NCBI GenBank assembly: GCA_016748015.1
Contig: JAAOMT010000034.1
Span: forward strand, 334,277 to 398,276
Length of the DNA: 64,000 nucleotides
Reading direction: 5' to 3'
DNA from: Geosiphon pyriformis
Lineage: Eukaryota > Glomeromycota > Glomeromycetes > Archaeosporales > Geosiphonaceae
Position numbers and translations under genes: made by a program
Shown here: one piece after another, positions 23,548 through 36,400 of the stretch
How positions within the stretch are numbered: position 1 is the stretch's first letter
Layout of the letters: every line of letters begins with the position of its first letter
The notes under the pieces: generated by a model
The model's input: only the letters and a program-made list of their open reading frames with translations
Database searches by the model: none
Told to the model about the DNA's origin: nothing

Positions 23548-25491
23548 ATGATGAAACCAATAGGCTTGTTTGCTGGTGGTTCTGGCTCAGTTTTGGCTGG
23601 TTTGGGAACCTGCCTGAATACTAAAAAGAATTGCTTAGATACTGTCTACTCCTATAATGCATCATACAAGAAAACAAGGAAAACCATAGCTGGCAATGTA
23701 GTTGATTTGTCTGTAGATTCTCTGAGCTTGGGAGATATTGGTGGTGTTGGCATTGAGCCTGTGATGTCTTGGGGCAGCAAAGTTAATAGTGTCACTGACA
23801 GTGTAAGCAAACTCTTAAATGTCAAAAATATGGTAAACATGGTAGCTGAAGAAACCAGCTATGCGGAATCAGATGAAAACAATGATATAGATGAGACTAC
23901 ATCAAGAAAAACTCACACCCATACATACATGTTGGGAAACCTGCCAAAGCAGCCCTTATTCAACTATATGAGTGATAATGATAGTGAACAAGTACTTTTT
24001 TTTCGTGTGGTTTTGGGATTTAATAAGCTGCTGCTGCTTAAATCACATGCCCCAAAGAAACAGAGTTTCAATTTGTCGAAATCTTTTATACTTGACATTG
24101 AACTTTTAGCTGTGTCTGATAAGACAATTGGTGATAAGTTGATTTGTGTAAAAAAAATTTTTTATCGTGTGAATGGTTTTGGGGGAGCCTCTACTCCCTC
24201 AAAATTTCTAGGTATTATCAGATCATCTTTTACTTTGGAATCTAGTTTAAAAAAGGCAAAAAAATTGGCTATTAGTGAGAAAATTCTGGTTAATGATGAG
24301 ATAAGGAAAGTAAACAGTCGTTCAGATCAGGAAGTGATCATTAAGGAGATTCCAGTTGATTTTCCCAAATTGGCTGTGGAATCTGTGTTTTCTAAGTTTG
24401 GAAGGATTGTGTCAATCAAGATGTAATTGATTGGCCTGTGGCAAAAAGCTTTGGTTGAATATGAATCATCTGAAATTGCTGAGTTGGTCGCAGTTAATTA
24501 GTCTGTCTCTATAGAAAAAAATTCTGTTCAGGTAGTAAAAACTGTTGGTAATAAACAATTATGGATTTCAAGAGATCAGCATAGGACTTTGCTTTATACT
24601 TTGCCAGTTGGCATTACTGTTCACAATTTGTCTAGTTTATTGGATTTATATGGTAGAAAAACCTGTTTTATTGGCCATAATTCTAATTCTTATGTACATG
24701 ACAAATGTGCTGTGGTTTGTTTTGCTGATGAAGCATCCAAGTTAGCTGTTATTGGTTCTGTTCCAGTTTTTAAGGGTGTGAATTTGCAATGAACTGGTCT
24801 TTCTCTGGCTTGTTGTGCCAAATGTAAACAATTTGGTCATATCTCTAATGTGTATTCAGTTGGTGGAAATTTTAGTGGGAGTAGAAAGCAGGTGGTAACT
24901 GATCAAGATCGGGTCTATTTGGCTGGTATTTATAAAAAGAAACAGGCTCCTATTGCCTGTCCAGTTTCTTTTGGTGGCAAAACTTGGGCTTAAGTAGCTG
25001 GTGGTTTCTCTTTTTGTGTGGCCCCCTTAGTTCCTTTTAGTATTAGTCTGTTCCTTGTTGCTGGAACATTTATATTTGCTTCTGTTCTTCTTAGTGACTA
25101 TGGCTTGTATGGTTGTCTAGTATCTTTGGAATACTCTCTTAAACTTTTGGCTAACCAGATCTCTGGTATTTTGAAAAAATTGGGTTCCATAGAATTGGTG
25201 CCCCCAGTGGTCGCACCTGTTGTTTTTTCTCCAATGGTTCCTGTGTCTGTGGTCTCTAGTTTGGATATAAATATGGTTTTAGATAGTGCTTCAGTGATTT
25301 TTGCCTCTTCTTCTCAGGTCATCAATAATACAACAACTGGCTTAAGTTCGAGCAGTTTTAAGGTTTTGACCACCAAGATTGGTGGTTTGGAATTCAAGAT
25401 GATGGCTTTGAAAGTTTTGGTTGAGTCTATTTTGGATAAATTGGACCATTTGTGTTCAGGTTTGGGTACATTGGCTCCCTCTACTTCTTAA
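23548..25491 (+). pseudogene. LINE H ORF1 pseudogene (RNA-binding, CCHC)
   Basis: ATG 23548 opens MMKPIGLFAGG. The N-terminal third is acidic and differs from B and M. The shared block GFGGASTPSKFLGIIRSSF (about 24174-24230) leads to an RRM-like segment (KFGRIVSIKM, 24390-24425). After a TAA the second segment LLYTLPVGITVHNL (24590-24630) and a knuckle at about 24805-24850 (CCAKCKQFGHISNVYS, last Cys lost) follow. Hydrophobic stretches around 25020-25110 are part of the Ser/Val-rich C-terminus, not a real membrane anchor. Stops at 24424, 24499, 24790 and 24991 break it. Confidence 0.8.
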
Positions 25492-28400
25492 TAAGTGTGT
25501 TGGTTTAGAAGATTGCCATGTGCAATATTAGAAGCATAAACAATCCTGTGAAACAGAACGATATAATTTGTTGGCATAAGGAACAAAACAATTTGATTAC
25601 TATTGTTATTGAGACTAAGTTAAAGGGTAAAATTTGCCCATGGATCATGAATAAGTTTGATGGTGTTCGGGTTTTCACTTCTGGTTTGAGCTCTGGCTAT
25701 TTGGGTTCTGGTGTTGTAATTATCATGAATGTTTCTTTAGCAAAACACATGTGTAAAGTTTCCAAGATTCCTGGTCAGCTCATCTCTCTTAAGTTATTCT
25801 TCAAAAATAAACTTTTTGTTTCAATTTTGGGGCTCTATGCTGATGCTTCTTTGGTGGCTTGGTTTTTTCAAGCTGGTGATATTAATTCTATGATTGCTAA
25901 AGCCATAAATAAGTTCTCTTTTGTAATTCTAGGTGGTAACTTCAATGAAGATGACTCTCATAAGTGTGCCAGTTTCAAAAAGTGTTTGGATCTTGGTTTG
26001 GTCAATTTCTTAAGTAGATGTTCTCATGTGAAAATGCCAATGTGGACTAACTCTTGTGGTGTGGCTAAGACAATCAATTTTTTGTTTATTTCTTCAAATT
26101 TGATTAATGCTGTGGCAGATCAAAATGTGTTTGACATTGGAGAATTTTTTGATACTAACTATTAGGCTGTATCTATGTTTGTGAGTTTGGGTAGATTCTT
26201 GGATATACGGCTAAATTCTCTTCACAAACAAGCAAATAGAGATCATTGGAAGTTTAATTTCAAGGGTGCTGATAAAGCTAAATAGAAAGATTTTAGTAAT
26301 ACTATATTGGCCAATGCATTGATGTTCTCAGATAAGTTTGCCACAGCTGTGAGGTTTTCGGATCTAAATGCAATGTGGGATGTTGTTCACAAGATAATAG
26401 TTCTTTTAATTAATGAGATGTTCAAGAAGAGGTGGTTTAAGGGCTTTGATAATGTCTTCATTAGGAAATCTTCAAGGTATCACAAATTGGAATTTTTGGT
26501 TTCTAAAATTATTAAGACTTTGCATGTAGAAAATGTTGTGAATTTTGATTCTTTTATGAAGTACTGGGTTTCTTTGGACAATGTTAAGGCTTCAGTCATT
26601 CAAAATGTTGTGGATTCTGGTGCAGGCTTTGGTTGTGTTTGTTCTGCTCTTTGTAATACTAAAAAAGCTTATTGCACATCCAAACTTACTGAATTTTTGA
26701 GGGCTAAGAAGACAATCATCAGAGCAGTTATAGATAAGAGAATAGAAAGCTTTGAGATAAATAAGAGTTATACAATTAGGAGTGTGCTGGAGCACTCATT
26801 TTACAAAGTGGTTCTCAATTATTTGGTTGTTGATAATGAACTTATCCTGGAACCCAATTTGGTTAAATCTAAGATAGACATTATTATGATAAGTTAAACT
26901 AAAAAGCGTCCTGTAATTGATGATATTTCTGGTGATTGGTGTCGTCAATATCAACTTTTGGAGTATGTTTTTGATGAAGCCTTTTCTAATGTTATGTGTT
27001 CAATTGAGTTTGATGAATTGTTTGAGATGATTTCTTCTCTGCCTGATGGCAAAGCTGCTGGTTTCTCGGGTATATCAAATGAGCTTTGGAAATATTGTGA
27101 TAAAACAGTTCTGAATATGCTTTTAGTGTTTTTGAACTCTTGTTTGTTTGGTGAATTTGTGCCTGGTTCTTGGAAGGAAGCTTGAGTCTTAATAATTCCC
27201 AAATCATATGATTAAGAGGGTGTTTTTACAAATACTTGACCTATTGCTTTAATTGAGACAACTTGTAAAATTTTCTCTAAAATTCTTTTTGATAGGATTT
27301 CTTTGGCATGCAGCACTTTTGATGTTCTTTATGGGGACAATTTTTTGGTTCTGAAAAGTACAATAACTCAGTCTTCCATTTTTGCTATTGGCTTGGTTAT
27401 TGAGAATGCTTTGGAAAAGAATCGAAAACTTTGGATGGTTTTACAGGATATGAGAAAGACATACAATTCAATTGGCTGGAAGCATTTCGAAAAGAGTTTA
27501 GTTAGGATTAAGATGTACAGCAAGTTCATTTGTTTTTTCAGCAGTATTTACAAAGGTTGTACCAATTGCATTATGACAGATTTTGGTTTAACGGATAGTT
27601 ATCAGGTACATGATGATTTGGATCAGGGAAAGGTATTTTTTTCCCTTCTGTAGTGCATATTTTATGATCTGCTGTTATGTGAAGTCAAGTGTCAGGAGAG
27701 TGTATATGGATATAGATTGAATTCTCATTTTGTTTCCAAAAATGGGAGCACCAAATCTCAGGCTGAACTTTCTTCTTTCTTTGCTGTTAGTGTTTTTGTT
27801 AATGATACTATTTGGATTGGTAGCAGTCAGAATACCACTCAACACATTCTTGATGTTGCTGGTGAATTTTTTTAGATAAATAATGTTTCTATTAATAATA
27901 ACAAGACAGTGGTCATTCCCATCAATAGCAGAGTCAGCAATTTTTCTCTGTCTATCAATGGCTTACCAATATCTATCACCAAAAAGTGTAAATCTCATCG
28001 GTATTTAGGTGTTTTTCTTTCAACTGAGAGTCTCTCAAAGCCTAGTTTGGCTAAGGTGAATTTGGACATTTATTTTTTTACCAATCTGGTTTTGCGGAAG
28101 GCTGTTTCAGATAAACAGCTCTTATATCTGGTGTTGGCGGTTCTCTATCCTATTGTTAGCTATAGAACACAGTTTAGCTTTGTTCTTATTAAAGTGTGCA
28201 ACAAATAGAATGCTTTTATTTGCAAAGACTTGAAGCTTAAATCTGGTTTACCACTCAATTTCCCCAGTGATACAATTCACAATCCTTCTTTTTATAATTT
28301 GAAACTTTTCTTCCAAGTTCAGTCTAAAAGTAAGGTTGCCTCTCTTGTTAGTTTTGTGAACTCTGGTGGTATTGTGGGTCACTTGTTTTTTTACAAGTCC

Positions 28401-30178
28401 CATAATCTGCAAGTTTTGTGTTGGAATTCTGTCCATCCACTGAATTCCCCTGTTCATATTCATGTCAGTGCTTCTAATAATTTCTTGGCAGGCATGATTT
28501 GTGTTTTTCTTAATTGCAATTTATCTCTGGATGGCTTTTTGGCTACTCTCTTTCGATTCCATAGTGGAGTTCCAATGTCTGCTGTTCTGAGTGAGTCAAA
28601 GTTTCTTAGGTTTCTCTCTTCTCTTTGGCAGCATGGTATTGCCTTTGTTGACTAACTTTGTGATCATCATGGTGCTATATTTAATTGGTATACTTTCAAG
28701 TGTTGAAAAAAATTAAACCCCTGTGGTCCCATTTCTGAGTGGTTCAAGCTTTCTGTTGTATTTCTCAATAGTGTGAGTTTCTCTTCTGCTCTCCTCTCAG
28801 TATTACATGGTGTTGGATCTTTGAACATTCTTGAATCTAGTAATTTCATGTTTGTTTGTGATCATTTCTCACAGACTGGTACTAGCAGCTTGTCTGTGTA
28901 CATGGATAAGTCTCTTAGTAATCTGGGCACAGCCAGCTGTAAAGCTGGCACTGCCACTTATTTTGAGGACATTGGTTTGGGTTTGGGAGTTAGTGTGTTG
29001 AGTTTGATGTTGTTTACATTGATGGAATTGTAGGCTATTGTACTGGCTCTGAAGTGTGTCCCCTTATCAAGCTTTGTTCAACTGTTTTTGGATAGTCAAT
29101 CTGTTTTAGATGCTTGTAAGTCGGAATTAAGGTTGGCATGTTCTGACTTTCATAATCAATATTAGATCAAGCATCGTCATATAGTCAATGTTATTCATGA
29201 TAAAAATTTGAGGGTTAGTTAGCATAAAGTAAAAAGTCACTCTGGTGTTTCAGAGAATGAGTGTGTTGATGCACTCGCTGGTACCACTTTTCTCTCTGAT
29301 TGGTATCTTCTTCCTCACCTAAATGAACACTTTTTGATTGCTAATGGTGGTATTGTTTCTGGCAATTTTAGACATTTTGTCCATGACATTTATCATTCAG
29401 TTTGCCATGCATGCTGGAAGGTTGGTTCTGGTTCTAAGTTTTTGGCTGGCAGTTTGCTATCAAAGGTTGATTGGTGTCACTCATCATTGGTGTGGCATCC
29501 TGACTTGAACATAACTACTGGTTTTACCAGCAAACTTTTGGCTGATGCATGCACATATTTTATGAAAGCTTTGCATTACTGACTACTGGTTGCTGTTTGG
29601 AAGTGTCTTTATAATAGGCTGTATCCTAATGTGTTGTGCTTATATTGTGGTAAGGTGGAGGTATTGGATCATGTGTTCTCTTGTAAGGTTGATGAATCTG
29701 CTCAATGTCATTTGTTGGAGTCTTATGTGAATTCCTAGAAGACAGTTTCTGGTCTTTCTCATTCCTTTTCAGGCATATTACAGCTGTTGTTATCCTGTAT
29801 CTCTGATTTTTCTGTGTTCACAGCTCTTCATAAAGGTTTTGTTTTTGATAGTTGGTTTCGTGAAACTGTTTCTGTCTTCCACAATCTCAAGATTATCAGT
29901 TCGGAGATTGTTAAATTTGTGCATTCTCTTGGTTTTGCATTCAGAACTGGTGTTTGGTCAATTCATACTAAGCATCGTGCTTACATGGAAAAAAATGGGT
30001 TGATTTCAATTGATGGTTCAGTTGTTATCTCAGTTCTTGGTTCAGTTTCGAGGTTTTCTGCTGATGTGATTAAATTACTTGGTATAGCTGATGCTGTTGG
30101 TATTTGTTTTGGCTTTTGCAAGTCTTGTTTGTTTTTTTCTGGTATAAGTAACCAGTTTCTGTTCATATAGCTGTGTAG
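25492..30178 (+). pseudogene. LINE H ORF2 pseudogene: endonuclease, RT, RNase H, CCHC
   Basis: Endonuclease (25518-26165) keeps the Glu in VIETKL. GDFN has become GGNFN (about 25930), IDY has become INF and TDH has become TNY, so three active-site Asp/His positions are lost. RT (26950-28210) has PDGKAAGFSGISNELW, then the catalytic box FVND at 27795-27806 (first Asp lost). RNase H (28890-29290) reads VYMDKSL where TDG is expected. The finger CLYCGKVEVLDHVFSC is at about 29637-29685. Stops include TAG at 26163, TAA at 26896 and TGA at 27183. The last residues are shifted by one base before the final TAG at 30176. Confidence 0.87.
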
Positions 30179-30312
30179 TGTTGTTCTGATTGGCTTGAGT
30201 GGCTGGTCACATGTAAAAAATGCATGATTTATGCCTAGTTTAGATCATTTTTTTGATGTATAGCACTAAATCGTGTTTGGATCTCACTCATTAAGCATAA
30301 TAAAAAATAAAA

Positions 30313-31272
30313 TAAAATAAAATAATATTATTACTAATTTTTTTAAATATTTTGAATATTATTAACAGATTATTTAATTATTATTTTCTGAACTTATAAA
30401 TTATAAATTAGGTTTTTAAAAATCTATTACAGTTTTTTATTAAGTTAAAAATTAGTTTTATTAATAATTTTTTAATTAAAATGTTTAAAATTTTTTCAAA
30501 CTACAAGGCTATATTAATAAATTTTTATTTATAACTTTTTATTTAATAAATAGAGTTTTTGTTTTAAATATTTTGAATATAAAATTGTATTATAATATTA
30601 TTAATTTTTTAAAAAAATTTAATATGATTTTTATTGATTAATTTATTAATAAATATAGTTAGATTTTTGATTAAAAAATATTTTATTATTGAAAAAATTT
30701 TAATTTTAAAGATTTTGTATTTTATTAATTTAATATTATTATTAATTTTGTGTAATTAAAAGTTATGTCTAATTATTTTATTTATTGGTCATAGATTTAA
30801 TTACCAAAATATTTATGATTTAAGTAATTTTTTAGCAATTAATAAAAGTTTATTAAATGCAAATTTTTTTGTTATTAAAGTTTTTATTAATAATTTATTG
30901 TAAGATTTAAGTTTATATAATATAGTTTGTAATATTATAATATTTTTTAAAAATTTGAATATAAACTTTAACATTTGTATTTTAAATTAATAATAACTTT
31001 TTTAGATCTATTTAAATCTGATCTAATAATATAAAATTCGGTTTTATTATATATTAAAACACAAATTACAAAAGTTTTTAAAGAGTTTTTAACTAACTAT
31101 ATATACATAAAATAATTAAAATTAAGTTTTGAATATAAAACAAAAGATTTAAAAATTTTGAAAATTAAAAGCACTAAATCATAAAAATATAATAAATAAA
31201 AAATTTTTATATATAATAATTCATTATAGATGGCATTTGGGCCTCATTCGTAAAATGGTAATAAAAAAAAAA
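30313..31272 (+). mobile_element. AT-rich relic ending in a LINE-type 3' tail, possibly LINE 'C' 3' end
   Basis: No protein can be read with confidence here. The last part (31205-31272: ATGGCATTTGGGCCTCATTC, then AATGGTAATAAAAAAAAAA) resembles the end of the LINE tails in this window (TTTGGATCTCACTCATTAAGCATAATAAAA). It would be the natural 3' end of LINE C after removal of H. The central TGGTCACATGT motif is not recognisable, so the call is tentative. Confidence 0.35.
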
Positions 31273-32700
31273 TTTATTTATTAATTAAACCAATATTTAA
31301 AAAACATTTAATTAGCAGTAAAACACAAAATGTTTTTAAAATAATTTCATATAATATCTAAATTATTAATTGATTTTATATTTATAAAAATATCAAAAAT
31401 AACTACAGTTTATAAGAATAAAGTTTTTTTAAATCTGATTTATTTAAAATTATTAGCATTTTTAATATTAAATTTTTAATAATTTTTGATTTGTTTATAT
31501 AAAAAAAAAGATTATATATTTAAAAAATTAGTTAAATTAACAAAAATATCTATAATATTATAATTTGTAAAAAAAATTTTATATATTAAAAACATTATAA
31601 ATAATCATAATATTATTAAAAAAAAAGAAACCAAAATAAAATAAAATAGTTTTTTTATATTATACAAATTTTTTTAAATTATAATTTTAACAAAAAAATT
31701 ACCAAAAAAAAAATAAACCAAATTTAGATTCAAGTATTTTCTGAAATTAATATTATATTTAGAGTTATTTTTATTAAAATTATTATTTAAAACATTATAA
31801 ATACTCTTATTAACTGTTTTAATAATAAGTAAATTAATAATATTAATTTAATTTAAATATATATTAAGTAAAATTCTAATATATAAATACAATATAAATA
31901 CTAAAAAATTATTTTTAAACAAATAACAAACAAACAAAAGTTAATTTAATATTTAAAAACTTTATAAATATTCTTTTTTATATTATTGCTTATAATAATT
32001 ATAATTTTAGAACCAAAAAAATTCAAATTCAGATCAGATATAAATACATAAATTTTTTTAAATTTATTTATTATTTAAAATTTAACATCATATTTTAACT
32101 TAGTTTTTGTTATAACAGAAATAAAATTACTACTTTTTATGTATTAATAAATAATATTATTCTGTTTTACAAGAATATTTATATTTTTAATATTATATAT
32201 TACAATTTTCCAAGTTAAATTAGTTATTAAAAAGAAATAAAAAACAAAAAACTAAAACCAGTATTTAAATTATCTAATTTTATTAGAATAGCATATACTA
32301 AATTTTTAAGAACCAATATATTAAATTTCAGATTACCAATTTTAATACTAAAAATTTTTAAGCTATTAAAATCCAATAATATAAAAACATTAATAGTTTT
32401 AATTAATGAAAGAAAAAATATTATATTAAAAATATTTACAATTATGTTTAAAGTTGAAATTATTAAAAAAACTTTAAGTATACTAAAACACAAAACAAAA
32501 AAAAATACTGAAAAAATTGTATTAAGCTTGGAAAAAATCTCAGAAATCTGGTCAATTAACAATTTTAAAAAATGGTTGAGAATATTTAATTGAGAATTTA
32601 TGAAAAGAATAATTGGCAAAAGAGCAGCAATAGTGGTATTAGAAAAAAAAAAGCCATAGAAAAACACACCAAAAAAAACATTAAATTTAAAAATATTAGT
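31273..32700 (-). pseudogene. Minus-strand LINE relic: ORF1 C-terminus and endonuclease
   Basis: On the minus strand 32667-32227 encodes a protein whose spacing matches the C-terminus of LINE H ORF1 (LLIDQISEIFSKLNTI, then IFSIKIGNLKFNILVLKNLVYAIL against VLTTKIGGLEFKMMALK). Downstream, about 32110-31690, the endonuclease domain is readable as KLTFVCLLF, NNFLVFILYLY, IKTVNKSI, NNNFNKN and FRKYLNLNLV, which follow the EN of the other LINEs with Asp and Gly codons AT-converted. The apparent hydrophobic 146-residue ORF is a by-product of this conversion. Both ends are lost. Confidence 0.65.
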
Positions 32701-33406
32701 TTAAATTGTAATTTTAAATTATATATATATAATTTGTATAAAATATATTAATTTTATTAATTAATATGTAATTTTTTTTAAAAGTTTGGATTGTATATAT
32801 ATACACATATTATGTAATTTAATTAAATTTGTTTTTGTTATATAATATGTAATTAAATCTATATTTAATATTTTTATTTATCACCATATAGAAGATTTAG
32901 ATGAATTTATAATACCAAAATTATTCTTGAAGTTTCTTAATAAGGCAAACAACACAGCAATGGTTCGTTTATAAATGAAGCTTATTTTAGGATTTTCAAT
33001 GGGATGCCTGCGAGTTAATAATTCTATTATCTAAACGCCCATAGCATAAATATTATTTTTCTATGCACTGTGTTTCACATAATCGTGGAACTTTTCAATT
33101 TCAGGGTTACCACCCTCAATGAGTAAATTTTAATTTTGACAATGTGAGCTAATGTGAAACAAATATGGTTAAAAAAGCATTGCGAATCTTCTATAGTTCT
33201 TTTTTAATTATTCCATTGTTTAATATCCTTTTTGATATTGATTTAGAAAGCTTTTTCGCGTAGTTAAGTTCGGTGATTTAAATGATTACTCCGTAAAAGG
33301 ACCGTGTTAGCATAATCCCCCGAATTTTGCTTTTATCTTCAATTTTTACTTAAGCTAGTTTTCCTTTTGAAATTTATTCCTTCAAACATTCAACTCAGGG
33401 TTTCTC
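32701..33406. other. Intergenic region upstream of the Uls1-like gene
   Basis: From 32701 to 32880 there are only A/T runs with TATATATATACAC. From 32881 base composition becomes gene-like. The 290 bases before the ATG (33120-33406) must hold the promoter and 5' UTR of the Uls1-like gene. No TATA box or known operator is clear. Confidence 0.5.
32881..33120 (-). pseudogene. Possible gene fragment, protein-kinase-like (weak)
   Basis: An 80-codon minus-strand frame from 33120 to TGA 32883-32881 has two internal TAG codons and normal-looking composition. It contains NIYAMGV, then IIELLTRRHP, which resembles the DxYAxGxxxxELxTxxxP segment of protein-kinase C-lobes. No ATP-binding or catalytic-loop motif is in reach. 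It could be a broken exon of a kinase gene or chance similarity. Confidence 0.25.
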
Positions 33407-36400
33407 ATGGCTGAAAAATCAAGCCTCAGTACCTCTCACACACAAGAAAATGAACAAGGAGAGTTTACTTTAAGAAACTCGGGGAGTAGCAGTATGGATA
33501 GCAATAACAACTGTGACCATGACCAAGACGGTAAAACGGACTTAACTTTTACTTACGAGGGTTCTGGTCCATCTTTTCACAACTTTATTTGCAACGAACC
33601 TTTTCCACAATTGCTTACCTATGACTGCTTTGCTATTAATGCCGCCATTCAACCAGAAAATCACGCTCCGGAATTAAGTCATAAACGTTTATATCCAGAC
33701 TCGCCCTCTCAACAATCTTTTTCCACTTTGGAAAGTCAAAATCCTCGAAAACGCACGCGTCATACTTTAGCTGAGGAAGGTCTTTCCTGGCAAAACGCGC
33801 AACCCGAAAAACAAAATAGTTTAATCGGTTTATCTCCTTTCACTTCCATTTGCTTAACTGACGACGATGCGTCTCTACCCTGCTTCGTTGATGAAAAAAT
33901 AAACACCCAACAAGGCCCCACAGAAGGTCAAGGAGACAAGGAGCAAGTGGAAGTTATTGATTTATATACAGATAAAAAACGTAAGCAAGAAGAAGAAGAC
34001 GCTCAGTTGGCAAGAGTATTACAACAACAGATAGATAATGAAGGTTGGGAACAGATAAAACGCGACGAAGAACTTGCTAAACAGCTGGCTGTGGAGTGGA
34101 GTAGCGGTTCTTTTGTTCGTTCCTCTGCATCATCATCTATCCCAACGAAAAATCCCCTATCAAGCGTTATCTCAAATAAAATTATATGGGACAAGGCAAA
34201 TAATAGTCCATGTGAACATTCCATTTTTACAGATTCTAGTAATTCTACCCTACAATCTTTAGATTTTAACATCGAAACATCGAGCATTACCGATAATACC
34301 GATATAAAGAATGAAATTCTGGCTATGACTTCGATAATTTCGCCTTCTTCAGATCTTTCACATTCAGAACAATTGTCTGACGAGTTTGATCAACAGCCAG
34401 TTCAACCATCTTCTCATATCAATGGTACAATTTCACCAATTGACGAAGAATTTTTTATTGCATTCGAACGTAATATTGATTCCGATTTCTTTGGGACACT
34501 TGAAAATTATGGAACAATAGAAGACGAAAAAATCATTTCATCCTCTGAAAGTTTTTCGGCCCCACCATTTTCAACATCATCATCATCATCACCACCAGCA
34601 CCACTACCAGACATCAAGCCATTAACTGAACTATCGAGTTCCAACACCCAAACCTGGCTAAATTCTGTGCTAAATAACTCAATCGTTAACAATGGTGTCG
34701 GAAGCAGTATTACCATAAACGAAGATTCTAATGAGAATGCTGAATATCTGTATAGCGCTTTCGGTAGCGGCAGTTCCTTAGAAGAAAACTTTCTTGACTA
34801 TTCATATGCCAATATGTACTCAGGTTCAACATCGTCATCAATGATCAAAAAGACCCAAGAAGAGCGCTTACGCGCCTTATTGGAGGACATTAATACAGAA
34901 GAAATAATTCAACCTCAAGATCGCACTGGAACTCCTGAAAACCTTATTCCTACTTTAATGGAGCATCAAGTGATTGGTGAGGCTCTTAATTTTACCCATC
35001 TACAAAGGATGCTTTTCATTAAATCTTTGACAACACTTCATATTTTAAAATTAATCAACTATTATCAAAGGACTTTCTTGGTTAAAGAAAAAGGAAGACA
35101 GTATCAATCGGGGAGGGATATTAGCTGATGATATGGTTGGTATCACATTAAAAACAGGCCGTAGGTTTATGCTTAAGTAAATAATTTCAACAAATTGTAA
35201 TAAATAGGGATTGGGAAAAACCGTTCAATCCATTGCTTTGATTTTGGCTCGACCTTCCACGGATTCACGAAGACGTCCAACGCTAGTTGTAGCTCCTGTC
35301 TCCTTGCTCAGTCAATGGGCAAATGAATTCGAGACTAAAACCCGGGGCTTAACTGTTTTTGTGCACCATGGCAAAAATAAAATTAAGAATTTCAAACTTT
35401 TACAAAACTATGACGGTAATCTCAAACTTTACCTTTTCCAAAATCGAATCTGCTTCCATCTAACATTTCTGGCGTTGAATCTTTAGTGGTGATCACCAGC
35501 TATACAATTATCGCAGCAGAACATGACTTAACGTCAAAACCAATTTCTAAGAATTTATGGCATCGGTACGTTTCCCTTGTAATTGAGGTGCTTCTTACTT
35601 GCTTTCTAATTTTTTGTGATAATTAGAGTTATTCTTGATGAGGCTCAAACAATTAAGAATCAACGAACTAAGGCGGCAAAGGGTTGTTGTGAACTTAACA
35701 GCACATACCGATGGTGCTTGTCAGGGTAAGAAATAAGCATATCTGTGCTAGACTAATTTAAATTCCACAAAGCTAAAAAACAAACTTTGGTTACAGTACA
35801 CCCATCCAAAATAATATAGAGGAATTGTATTCGTTAATCAAGTTTTTACAAATCGAGGCAAATAATTAAATTCTTAGTTTTTCAATAAACTACATTTGGG
35901 AGTCCTTGCAAGAGAATAACACATTTAATTATATCCCTTATACTGGGTTAATAGCCTTATTGCGAGTGGATCGAATTCAAAACAAACTTTGTTAAGCCGT
36001 TTTCAAGGGGCCATCATGGAAGTGAGATGGTAATGAAGCGCCTGCGGGTGGTCTTAAAATGTAGGAAATTCTTATTCATTCCTTGTACCAAATATTTAAT
36101 TTTCTCAATCCTTAAATTATAAACAGAGGCTAACGAACTTGATTTTTTATTTATTTTAGCAATCCTGTTAAGGCGTACTAAAACTTCAATGATGGATGGC
36201 AAGCCAATCGTTAACCTTCCAACTCGAGAGGTTAACATTGCTAATACTGAATTCTCAGAGGAAGAACGGGAATTTTACACTTCTCTTGAGAGTAGGAGTA
36301 GGCTGCAATTCAACCGATATCTAAGCGAAGGATCTGTCATGAAAAATTATTCCAATGTCAGCACTCTATTCATTATTGCTCTTGTGCCCCCTACAAAAGG

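Larger units (their letters stand above)
23424..30312 (+). mobile_element. Full-length LINE 'H' (ORF1 + ORF2), plus strand
   Basis: A 6.9 kb non-LTR element has ORF1 (23548-25491), ORF2 (25492-30178), the conserved 3' tail (30179-30312: TGGCTGGTCACATGTAAAAAATG ... TTTGGATCTCACTCATTAAGCATAATAAAA) and an A-rich end. It inserted into LINE C, whose RT ends at 23423. The ORF1/ORF2 boundary reads CTTAATAAGT where LINEs M and B have CAATGA, so two transitions destroyed both the stop and the ATG. The flanks are A/T runs in which a duplication cannot be defined. Confidence 0.88.

Noticed and set aside
32227-32667. 146-residue hydrophobic minus-strand ORF that looks like a membrane protein
   Set aside because: Its spacing matches the ORF1 C-terminus of LINE H. 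The hydrophobicity comes from AT conversion, which turns many codons into Phe, Ile and Leu.
33407-35128. 573-residue intronless protein ending after the acidic region
   Set aside because: The last 50 residues are intron read-through. Splicing at 34977 and 35136 restores the SNF2 motif I and the known family sequence.
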